Assembly (NCBI GenBank): GCA_036843405.1
Contig: DAITSJ010000003.1
Coordinates: forward strand, 1 to 64,000
Length of the DNA: 64,000 nucleotides
Reading direction: 5' to 3'
From: DGNJ01 sp002388905
GTDB taxonomy: Bacteria > Pseudomonadota > Gammaproteobacteria > Pseudomonadales > Porticoccaceae
A model generated the notes under the pieces. It made no database searches. It worked only from the letters and a program-made list of their open reading frames with translations, and was not told where the DNA came from. The position numbers and the translations under genes are program-made. Positions 1-7,076 of this stretch are shown here, one piece after another; the first letter of the stretch is position 1; the number at the start of each line of letters is the position of its first letter.

Positions 1-53
1 GTATGCCCGGTGGTGTGGGAGGACGGCGGGGGCAACCCCGCCTCCTACCCGAT
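1..53 (+). mobile_element. 3' end of a group II intron (half of domain V plus domain VI), cut by the window edge
   Basis: These bases match the 3' end of the complete intron at 43978-45812. Both share a domain V 3' strand reading ATGCC.GGTGGTGTGGGAGG, then a domain VI hairpin, then a terminal CCCGAT. Here domain VI has a GGCGGGG stem with a GCAA loop and CCCGCC return, followed by CCTACCCGAT; the A near the end is the likely branch point. The intron would end at position 53. Domain VI differs from the 43978 copy, so this is a related but distinct intron. Everything 5' of it lies outside the window, so completeness cannot be judged. Confidence 0.8.
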
Positions 54-73
54 CCCTGGTGTAAACTGGCGCA

Positions 74-1000
74 ATGGTGCAAGCACCCCAGGACAAGCAG
101 GCAATTCCCGACGGCGATCGACAGAGCATCGAGCGCTACCTGGACCTTTTGTGGATGGAAAAAGGCCTGAGCGACAACACCCTGGCATCGTACCGGCGTG
201 ATCTTTGCGCCTACGCCCATTGGTTGGCGCGTCGTGGCCAGGGCCTGGAATCCGCGGACCAGGTGCAGTTACAACATTATCTGGCGGACCGTGTCGAGCG
301 ACGATTGAGTGCCCGGTCCACCAGTCGCGCCCTGTCCTGCCTGCGGGGCTATTACCGTCACCTGGTCAGGGAAAACCGCATTGCCGGTGATCCCACTGCC
401 CGGGTGGACAATCCCCGTCTCGGTCGGCCGCTGCCAAAGAGCCTCGGGGAAGAGGATGTGGAGCGCCTGCTGGCGGCGCCTGACCCGGACACCGCCATCG
501 GCCTGCGCGACAAGGCCATGCTGGAGGTGCTCTACGCCACCGGCCTGCGGGTGTCGGAGCTGGTGGGGCTGTCCCTCAACCAGGTCAATCTGCGCCAGGG
601 TGTCGTGCGGGTCATGGGTAAGGGTGGCAAGGAGCGACTGGTTCCGCTCGGCGAGGAGGCGCTGCATCATCTCGGTATCTATCTTCGCCGGGCCCGGCTG
701 GAACTGACCGGCGAGGTTGCCACCGACACCCTGTTTCCCAGTATCAGGGGCAGGCCAATGACCCGCCAGACCTTCTGGCACAGACTGCGCCACTGGGCAA
801 CGGTGGCGGGAATCGACAGGCACCTTTCGCCCCATACCCTGCGCCACGCCTTCGCCACCCACCTGCTCAACCACGGTGCCGACCTCCGGGTGGTCCAGTT
901 GCTCCTGGGTCACAGCGACCTGTCCACCACCCAGATCTACACCCATGTCGCCAGTTCGCGTATGAAGACGCTCCACGCCCGACACCATCCGCGGGGATAG
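74..1000 (+). CDS. xerD: Tyrosine recombinase XerD
   Basis: XerD acts with XerC at the dif site to resolve chromosome dimers at division. The 308-residue product has the N-terminal SAM-like core-binding domain (about 17-105) and the C-terminal catalytic domain. Visible catalytic residues are R159 (ATGLRVSEL), H254 and R257 (HTLRHAF), H280 (LLGHSDL) and the nucleophile Y289 (TQIYTHV), spaced as in E. coli XerD. It precedes dsbC-hom-thrC, as in Pseudomonas. The ATG at 74 has no clear ribosome-binding site and lies only 20 bp after a group II intron end, so its promoter may lie in or beyond the intron. Confidence 0.96.
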   Translation: MVQAPQDKQAIPDGDRQSIERYLDLLWMEKGLSDNTLASYRRDLCAYAHWLARRGQGLESADQVQLQHYLADRVERRLSARSTSRALSCLRGYYRHLVRENRIAGDPTARVDNPRLGRPLPKSLGEEDVERLLAAPDPDTAIGLRDKAMLEVLYATGLRVSELVGLSLNQVNLRQGVVRVMGKGGKERLVPLGEEALHHLGIYLRRARLELTGEVATDTLFPSIRGRPMTRQTFWHRLRHWATVAGIDRHLSPHTLRHAFATHLLNHGADLRVVQLLLGHSDLSTTQIYTHVASSRMKTLHARHHPRG

Positions 1001-1033
1001 GATAGAATGGCCCCGTATTTGTTAACCTGGCAT

Positions 1034-1060
1034 TCGAATAGATGTCCCCTATCTATTCGA
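1034..1060. repeat. Perfect 10-bp inverted repeat
   Basis: TCGAATAGAT (1034-1043) and its exact complement ATCTATTCGA (1051-1060) flank a 7-nt loop. It lies 33 bp after the xerD stop. It could be part of the xerD transcript end, but no T-run follows it. Confidence 0.75.
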
Positions 1061-1140
1061 GTGCGTGCCCCGAAAATACTGGCGAAAATAGGGGAATTTC
1101 CCTGTATTTTAGGGGCCTGCATTGGACTACGGCCAATGGC

Positions 1141-1268
1141 GGTAGAGCCTGCCCCGAAGCTGGCCTCGCGAAGCGCTTTGGGTCCGAGCGAAGCGAGTGC
1201 AGTGGGTAGAGCCTGCCCCGAAGCTGGCCCCGCGAAGCGCTTTGGGTCCGAGCGAAGCGAGTGCAGTG
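1141..1268. repeat. Two-copy 64-bp tandem direct repeat
   Basis: Unit 1 (1141-1204) and unit 2 (1205-1268) are identical except at one position (T at 1166, C at 1230). Each starts GGTAGAGCCTGCCCCGAAGC and contains two GCGAAGCG words. A third partial start (GGTA) follows at 1269. The near-identity points to a recent duplication. The unit resembles a dispersed intergenic repeat more than coding sequence; its wider distribution cannot be judged from one window. Confidence 0.9.
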
Positions 1269-1287
1269 GGTATGCCCTTGTACCGCA

Positions 1288-1321
1288 TATTGACCCAGCG
1301 ATTATTTATGCCGGGTCAATA
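1288..1321. repeat. 9-bp inverted repeat upstream of dsbC
   Basis: TATTGACCC (1288-1296) and GGGTCAATA (1313-1321) are perfect complements separated by 16 bp, about 50 bp before the dsbC start. It could be an operator or a hairpin in the dsbC leader. No regulator is assigned. Confidence 0.65.
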
Positions 1322-1371
1322 ACAGGCACAGGCGACGATTGGCCGGTACTGGAATTTTCGAGGAGTGATGG

Positions 1372-2121
1372 ATGAAACGATTTCTGTCTATGGTCTTGCT
1401 GACCGGACTATTGGTGAGCTGGGGCACACTGGAGACCGCCGCGCAAAGTGTGTCCGCCGAGGTGGCGGGCCGTATCATCGAGGGCCTCAAACGTGCCCGT
1501 CCCGATCTGGAGTACGATTCGGTCACCCGGACACCGGTGGACGGCATTTATCAGGTGGCGGTAACTGGCGGGCCGGTTATCTACACCACCGCGGATGCCG
1601 ATTACATGTTCGCCGGCGATCTGTACCAGGTATTGCCCGGCCAGTTCGTCAACGTGGCCGAGCAGGGCAGGGCCGAGAAGCGCCGGGAAGTCCTTGCCGG
1701 TCTCGACCGTAACGAAATGATCGTCTTCCCGCCATCGGGCGAGACCCGGGCCGTAGTGAATGTATTCACCGATGTCGACTGCGGTTTCTGTCGCCGCTTT
1801 CACCAGGAGGTTCCGGCATTGAACCGCCAGGGTGTGGAAGTCCGATACCTGGCCTATCCCAGGGCCGGGGTCGGTTCCGGGACCTATCGGAAGATGGTGT
1901 CGGCCTGGTGTGCCGACGAGCCAAGAGAGGCACTGGCACGGCTGAAGCGGGGCGAAGCGGTGGCGGAAAACCTGTGCGATGACAATCCGGTGGCCGAACA
2001 GTTCCGGCTGGGAAGGGAGTTCGGTGTTACCGGCACGCCTTCTCTGGTGCTGATGGACGGCACGCTGCTGGCCGGCTATCGGCCTGCCCCGGAACTGCTG
2101 AAAATCCTGGGCCTCGACTAG
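1372..2121 (+). CDS. dsbC: Periplasmic disulfide isomerase, DsbC family
   Basis: Probably a thiol:disulfide interchange protein that reshuffles wrong disulfides in the periplasm and is kept reduced by DsbD. The 249-residue product starts with a signal peptide (hydrophobic residues 3-19, likely cleaved near AAQ at 23-25). An N-terminal dimerisation domain and a thioredoxin-like domain follow. The active site is C137-G-F-C140 (classic DsbC has CGYC), with a cis-proline loop in GVTGTPSLVL and a second cysteine pair at C180/C202, as in DsbC. AGGAG precedes the ATG. It lies between xerD and hom, a conserved gammaproteobacterial position. Confidence 0.93.
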   Translation: MKRFLSMVLLTGLLVSWGTLETAAQSVSAEVAGRIIEGLKRARPDLEYDSVTRTPVDGIYQVAVTGGPVIYTTADADYMFAGDLYQVLPGQFVNVAEQGRAEKRREVLAGLDRNEMIVFPPSGETRAVVNVFTDVDCGFCRRFHQEVPALNRQGVEVRYLAYPRAGVGSGTYRKMVSAWCADEPREALARLKRGEAVAENLCDDNPVAEQFRLGREFGVTGTPSLVLMDGTLLAGYRPAPELLKILGLD

Positions 2122-2224
2122 CCTGCCGGTGCGGCGAGGCCGCTCCTGCCGGTGTTTTATTGACAGGTCGGGGGTCCGACATTAAGGTTGCTTCCTTTCC
2201 TTTTCCAACTCCCGGGTGACATCC

Positions 2225-3532
2225 TTGAAAAAGGTCAATATCGGTATCTGTGGTCTCGGTACTGTGGGCGGCGGTACGTTCAATGTGCTGACCCGCAACG
2301 CGGAACTGATCAATTCTCGATCCGGCAGCGATATCCGCATTGTCCAGGTGGGGTCCCGGAGGACCAATCCTGCCTGTGACCTGTCCGGCGTCGGCGTGAC
2401 CGACGATATTTTCGAGGTGGCCGCCAATCCGGATGTGGACGTGGTGGTGGAACTGGTGGGTGGCACTTCCATTGCTTTCGAGCTGGTGCTCGCCGCCATC
2501 GAGAACGGCAAGCACGTGGTCACCGCCAACAAGGCACTGATTGCCCAGCACGGCAATGAGATCTTCGAGGCGGCACACAAGAAGTCCGTGATGGTCGCTT
2601 TCGAGGCGGCCGTGGCCGGGGGAATACCGATTATCAAGACCTTGCGCGAGGGCCTGGGCGCGAACCGGATCGAGTGGCTGGCGGGCATCATTAACGGCAC
2701 CGGCAACTATATTCTTACCGCCATGGAAGAACAGGGCAGGAAGTTCGAGGACGCGCTGGAGGAGGCCAAGGCCCTGGGTTATGCCGAGGCGGACCCGACC
2801 TTTGATGTGGAAGGCATCGATGCGGCCCATAAGCTGGTCATTCTCGCTTCACTGGCCTTTGGTATTCCGCTGCAGTTCGACAAGGTTTTCACCGAAGGGA
2901 TAGGCAAACTGGACCTTCAGGACGTGGCCTACGCCCGGGAACTGGGCTTTCGCATCAAGCATCTGGGCATCGCCCGCCAGGTGGGCAAGGGCGTGGAAGT
3001 GCGGGTTCATCCCACACTGATACCGGCCAATTCCCTGGTGGCGGAAGTGGATGGCGTCATGAATGCGATCATGGTCAAGGGCGACGCCGTGGGACCCACC
3101 ATGTTCTACGGCGCCGGCGCCGGTGATGAACCAACCGCTTCCGCGGTGGTGGCGGATATTATCGATGTGGCCCGGGCACTGAACTGCGCCCCCGAGGCCC
3201 GGGTTCCCTACCTGGCCTTCAATACCGCGGAATTCAGTGATACCCCCGTGTTGCCCATTGAGGACGTGGAAACCGCCTACTATCTGCGTATGCGGGCCCT
3301 GGACCGTCCCGGTGTACTGACCCAGGTGGCCAGTATCATGAGCGACCGGGGCATCAGTATCGAGGCTATCATCCAGAAGCGGCCCCAGTCGGGGCAGGAT
3401 CATGTGCCCCTGATCATGCTCACCAACAAGGCCCGGGAAGGGGAGCTGATGGCCGCCGCCCGGGATGTGGAAAAACTGGACGCCATCGACGGCGACGTGA
3501 TCCACCTGCGGGTGGAATACCTGGACAGATAA
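2225..3532 (+). CDS. hom: Homoserine dehydrogenase
   Basis: Reduces aspartate semialdehyde to homoserine with NAD(P)H, the branch point to threonine and methionine. Seen: a Rossmann motif GLGTVGGG near the N-terminus, VTANKALIA, a catalytic-domain stretch with AEADPTFDVEGIDAAHK, and a C-terminal ACT domain (from about YYLRMRALDRPGVL) that usually binds threonine for feedback control. It is monofunctional, not fused to aspartokinase. I chose the TTG at 2225 because GGTGA sits 5 bp upstream and the protein then begins MKKVNIGICG. A GTG at 2216 in the same frame would add three residues. thrC follows 36 bp later. Confidence 0.95.
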   Translation: MKKVNIGICGLGTVGGGTFNVLTRNAELINSRSGSDIRIVQVGSRRTNPACDLSGVGVTDDIFEVAANPDVDVVVELVGGTSIAFELVLAAIENGKHVVTANKALIAQHGNEIFEAAHKKSVMVAFEAAVAGGIPIIKTLREGLGANRIEWLAGIINGTGNYILTAMEEQGRKFEDALEEAKALGYAEADPTFDVEGIDAAHKLVILASLAFGIPLQFDKVFTEGIGKLDLQDVAYARELGFRIKHLGIARQVGKGVEVRVHPTLIPANSLVAEVDGVMNAIMVKGDAVGPTMFYGAGAGDEPTASAVVADIIDVARALNCAPEARVPYLAFNTAEFSDTPVLPIEDVETAYYLRMRALDRPGVLTQVASIMSDRGISIEAIIQKRPQSGQDHVPLIMLTNKAREGELMAAARDVEKLDAIDGDVIHLRVEYLDR

Positions 3533-3568
3533 GCCGCACCGGCAGCGTCATTGACAGCAGGACAACCC

Positions 3569-4969
3569 GTGAAATATATCAGCACCCGCGGCGGCGTCGC
3601 GCCGCAGTCATTCGAGGACGTTGTCCTCACCGGCCTGGCCCCGGACGGCGGCCTGTTCGTTCCCGACGAGTTGCCGCGGTTCAGCGCCGAGGAAATCGCC
3701 TCCTGGCGGGAACTGTCGTACACCCAACTGGCCCTGAAAATCATTGCCCCTTTTGTCGACGGGGCGGTTCCGGAAAAGGCGCTCAAGGACCTTATCGATA
3801 AATCCTACGAGCCTTTCCGGCATCGTGCCATTGCACCCCTGGTTCAGTCCGGCCACAACGAATGGATTCTCGAACTCTTTCATGGCCCGACCCTGGCCTT
3901 TAAGGATTTCGCCCTCCAGTTTCTCGGCCACCTGCTCGATTACCTGCTTGAGCGCCGCGGCCAGAAAGCGGTGATCATGGGCGCCACCTCGGGAGATACC
4001 GGCTCCGCGGCCATCGAGGGCTGCCGCCGCTGCGATAATATTGATATTTTCATCCTCCATCCGCACAACCGGGTATCGGAGGTACAGCGCCGGCAGATGA
4101 CCACGGTGCCCGGCGCCAACATCCACAATATCGCCCTGGAAGGAAACTTCGACGACTGCCAGAACATGGTCAAGGCCAGTTTTGCGGATCAGTCCTTCCT
4201 GCCGGACGATCGCCAGTTGGTGGCGGTCAATTCCATTAACTGGGCACGCATCATGGCCCAGATCGTCTATTATTTCTGGGCGGCCCTCTCCGTGGGCGGG
4301 CCCCAGCGTCCGGTGGCTTTCTCCGTCCCCACCGGCAATTTCGGCGACATTTTTGCCGGCTATCTGGCGCGCAAGATGGGCCTGCCGGTGGCACAACTGG
4401 TTATCGCCACCAATGCCAACGATATTCTTCATCGCTGCATCAGCGCCAATGATCACAGCAGGCGGGAGCTGGTACACAGCCTGTCGCCGTCCATGGATAT
4501 CATGGTGTCGAGCAACTTCGAGCGCCTGCTGTTCGATCTTTACGGCCGCGACGGCAAGGCCATCGCCCGGCTCATGGACGCATTCAGGCAGAACGGCGAT
4601 TTCCGGCTCGACGAAAGCGCCCTTGCCGCTGCCCGCCAGCTTTTCGCCAGTCACCGTATCGATGATGAGCGCACAGTCGCGGTGATCGCCGAGGAGTTCG
4701 AACGCAGCGAATACCTGCTCGATCCCCATACGGCCATCGGCCTGGAGGCGGGCCGCCGTTGCCGCCGGGATGCCGCGACTCCGATGATCTGCCTGGCCAC
4801 TGCACATCCGGCCAAGTTTCCCGAGGCGGTGCAAAAGGCCGGCCATGCCGGCGCGCCGCCACTGCCTCACCATATGGCGGACTTGTTTGAGCGGGAAGAG
4901 CGTTTTCAGGTGCTGCCGGACGATTTGCGGGAAGTTCAGGCCTTTATGGCAGGACATTTATCGACTTAA
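3569..4969 (+). CDS. thrC: Threonine synthase
   Basis: PLP enzyme converting O-phosphohomoserine to threonine, the last step after Hom; it is probably co-transcribed with hom. The 466-residue product begins MKYISTRGG, as is typical of the family, and has the PLP-lysine motif FHGPTLAFKDFALQF and the phosphate-binding ATSGDTGSAA. The GTG at 3569 is preferred because AGGA lies 7 bp upstream and the homologous N-terminus starts there; a TTG at 3551 would add six residues. It is the long, bacterial/fungal-type form. Confidence 0.96.
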   Translation: MKYISTRGGVAPQSFEDVVLTGLAPDGGLFVPDELPRFSAEEIASWRELSYTQLALKIIAPFVDGAVPEKALKDLIDKSYEPFRHRAIAPLVQSGHNEWILELFHGPTLAFKDFALQFLGHLLDYLLERRGQKAVIMGATSGDTGSAAIEGCRRCDNIDIFILHPHNRVSEVQRRQMTTVPGANIHNIALEGNFDDCQNMVKASFADQSFLPDDRQLVAVNSINWARIMAQIVYYFWAALSVGGPQRPVAFSVPTGNFGDIFAGYLARKMGLPVAQLVIATNANDILHRCISANDHSRRELVHSLSPSMDIMVSSNFERLLFDLYGRDGKAIARLMDAFRQNGDFRLDESALAAARQLFASHRIDDERTVAVIAEEFERSEYLLDPHTAIGLEAGRRCRRDAATPMICLATAHPAKFPEAVQKAGHAGAPPLPHHMADLFEREERFQVLPDDLREVQAFMAGHLST

Positions 4970-5006
4970 TTCCAGTTGTCACGCTTTCCGGGACAAATAG
5001 TCAGCC

Positions 5007-6740
5007 ATGAAGATCCGCCAGCGAGAGAATCCCTTCGACGACGCCGGCGATTTTTCCGCTGAAATTCCGGAATTCTTGCGCGATATCTACCGGGCCCGGG
5101 GGGTCAATTGCGACCGGGACCTGGGTCGCCGGCTTGCCGATCTGCCCGGACCGCAATTGCTGGCCGGTCTTGAGGATGCGCTGGACCTGCTCGACAACGC
5201 CTTGCGTCAACGGCAGCGCATCCTCGTGGTGGGGGATTTCGATGCCGACGGTGCCACCAGCACCGCCCTGACGCTGCTCGCCCTCCGCGCCATGGGTGCG
5301 GCCCATGTCGATTTCCTGGTACCGGACCGCTTCGAGTATGGTTACGGGCTGTCACCGGAAATCGTCGAACTGGCCCTGGACAGATCCCCCGACCTGTTGA
5401 TTACCGTGGATAACGGTATTTCCAGCCACACCGGCGTGGAAAGAGCCCGGGCAGCCGGCATCCGGGTGCTGGTCACGGATCATCACCTGCCGGGTGAATC
5501 CCTGCCGGCGGCGGATGCCATCGTCAACCCCAACCAGCCCGGTTGTGCCTTTCCCTCCAAAAACCTCGCCGGGGTGGGTGTCGTCTTTTACCTGCTGGCG
5601 GCCCTGCGGACCCGTCTTCGGGACAACGGCTGGTTCCGGGACGCCGGTCTCCCGGAGCCCGCCATGGCCGACTGGCTCGACCTTGTGGCCCTGGGCACCG
5701 TAGCCGATGTGGTTCCCCTAGACGCTGTCAACCGGATCCTTGTCTACCAGGGCTTGAGGCGTATCCGGACCGGCCGCTGCCGGCAGGGTATTGTTGCACT
5801 GCTCGAGGCCGCGGGCCGCGAGCCGGGTCGAATCGCCGCCTCGGACCTGGGTTTTGCTGTCGGGCCGCGACTCAATGCGGCCGGCCGTCTCGACGACATG
5901 AGTCACGGTATCGCGTGCCTGCTGGCGGAAGATCCGCACCTCGCCCGGGAGCGGGCCGCCGAACTCGATCAGTTGAACCGGGACCGGCGCACCATCGAGA
6001 CTGGCATGCAGGCCCAGGCCCTGAAACTGGTGGATGGACTTGGCCTCAACGACGAGTCGACGTTGCCCTGGGGACTCTGCCTGCATGACGACCAGTGGCA
6101 CCAGGGGGTAATCGGATTGCTCGCCTCCCGGATCAAGGATCGCCTTCATCGTCCCGTTATTGCCTTTGCCGATGCCGGCAACGGCGAACTCAAAGGATCG
6201 GCGCGTTCCATTCCGGCCCTGCATATTCGCGACACCCTGGATGCCATTGCCGCCCGCCACCCGCATCTGCTCAGCAAGTTCGGCGGCCACGCCATGGCGG
6301 CGGGCATGTCCATCGACCGGAATCACCTGGCGGATTTTTCCGAGGCTTTCGATGCGGAAGTCCGGCGCCGTCTCAGCGCCGGGGAAATGGAACGGGAAAT
6401 CTGGGTCGACCGGCCGCTGACCTTCGCGGATTTAACCCTGGATAACGCTGCGCTCCTGCGCGATGCCGGGCCCTGGGGACAGAATTTTCCGGAACCGCTT
6501 TTCCGGGGGGAATTTTTCGTGGTTCAGCACCGTGTGGTGGGCGGCAACCATTTCAAGTTCCTGCTCGCCGAGGTGCCGGACAGGGAGCCCTTTATTGATG
6601 GCATTGCCTTCAACGTGGATTCGGACTGGCCCCGGCAGGGTGCCCGGCGCCTGGATGCCCTCTATCGGCTTTCCGTCAACAGCTGGCGGGGCCGGGAATC
6701 GCCCCAGCTGTTGATCGAGCGCATTCTCGAACTGTCCTGA
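5007..6740 (+). CDS. recJ: Single-stranded-DNA-specific 5'-3' exonuclease RecJ
   Basis: RecJ degrades single-stranded DNA 5' to 3' in RecF-pathway recombination, mismatch repair and base excision repair. The 577-residue protein has the DHH phosphoesterase motifs: VVGDFDADGATS (75-85), VDNG (134-137) and TDHH (157-160). DHHA1 and OB domains follow, with the GGHAMAAG motif in KFGGHAMAAGMS. Length is normal for the family. It sits between thrC and an iron-uptake operon; in relatives it usually precedes prfB directly, so feoAB interrupts that pair here. Confidence 0.95.
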   Translation: MKIRQRENPFDDAGDFSAEIPEFLRDIYRARGVNCDRDLGRRLADLPGPQLLAGLEDALDLLDNALRQRQRILVVGDFDADGATSTALTLLALRAMGAAHVDFLVPDRFEYGYGLSPEIVELALDRSPDLLITVDNGISSHTGVERARAAGIRVLVTDHHLPGESLPAADAIVNPNQPGCAFPSKNLAGVGVVFYLLAALRTRLRDNGWFRDAGLPEPAMADWLDLVALGTVADVVPLDAVNRILVYQGLRRIRTGRCRQGIVALLEAAGREPGRIAASDLGFAVGPRLNAAGRLDDMSHGIACLLAEDPHLARERAAELDQLNRDRRTIETGMQAQALKLVDGLGLNDESTLPWGLCLHDDQWHQGVIGLLASRIKDRLHRPVIAFADAGNGELKGSARSIPALHIRDTLDAIAARHPHLLSKFGGHAMAAGMSIDRNHLADFSEAFDAEVRRRLSAGEMEREIWVDRPLTFADLTLDNAALLRDAGPWGQNFPEPLFRGEFFVVQHRVVGGNHFKFLLAEVPDREPFIDGIAFNVDSDWPRQGARRLDALYRLSVNSWRGRESPQLLIERILELS

Positions 6741-6782
6741 CCTGATTTATCCTCCGCCCTTCCTTTTTGGCGTACAATTACT

Positions 6783-6801
6783 TATAGTGAGAATCATTCG
6801 T
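6783..6801 (+). promoter_or_regulatory. Probable Fur box of the feoAB operon
   Basis: TATAGTGAGAATCATTCGT matches 13 of 19 positions of the consensus GATAATGATAATCATTATC, including the core GAGAATCATT. It lies 33 bp before feoA and overlaps TATAGT, a possible -10 element. Ferric-uptake-regulator repression under iron sufficiency is therefore likely. This is inferred from motif plus context. Confidence 0.72.
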
Positions 6802-6833
6802 ATTTAAATTCATTTTCTTGTAAAGAGCGCAAT

Positions 6834-7076
6834 GTGGACAGAAAAACCCTGCACTTCCGGGATCTGAAAACCGGCAGCCGGGCGCGCGTGCTGCGCTACG
6901 GCGGTGTCGACGCCCGTTACCGGAACCGCTTGATGAGCCTGGGCCTGACCCCGGGCACCGAATTCCTGGTCCAGCACGTGGCGCCGCTGGGCGATCCCGT
7001 GGAAATCCGTGTCCGGGGGTTCCACCTGAGCCTGCGCCGGGAGGAGGCCGGTCCCATGGAGGTGGAACTGTCGTGA
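6834..7076 (+). CDS. feoA: Ferrous iron transport protein A
   Basis: Small cytosolic SH3-like protein (80 residues) that assists FeoB in Fe(II) uptake. Seen: a compact beta-rich sequence with LMSLGLTPGTEFLVQHVAPLGDPVEIRVRGFHLSLRREEA, the FeoA/DtxR C-terminal SH3 pattern. The start is GTG at 6834; an overlapping ATG at 6832 is out of frame. It overlaps feoB by 4 bp (GTGA), which implies translational coupling. No feoC follows. Confidence 0.93.
   Translation: MDRKTLHFRDLKTGSRARVLRYGGVDARYRNRLMSLGLTPGTEFLVQHVAPLGDPVEIRVRGFHLSLRREEAGPMEVELS

Larger units (their letters stand above)
1001..1371. other. Repeat-rich intergenic region between xerD and dsbC
   Basis: There is no credible gene here, although a reading frame of about 120 codons crosses it. 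It holds several inverted repeats: 1034-1060, an AAAATA.../...TATTTT pair around 1086-1111, CATTGG/CCAATG around 1122-1139, and 1288-1321. It also carries a 64-bp tandem duplication. The hairpins may terminate xerD transcription, but none is followed by a convincing U-tract. A ribosome-binding site (AGGAG) for dsbC lies at its right end. Confidence 0.7.

Noticed and set aside
10..201. Short open frame across the intron end and xerD start
   Set aside because: It crosses domain VI of the intron and an out-of-frame part of xerD; no homology or start signal.
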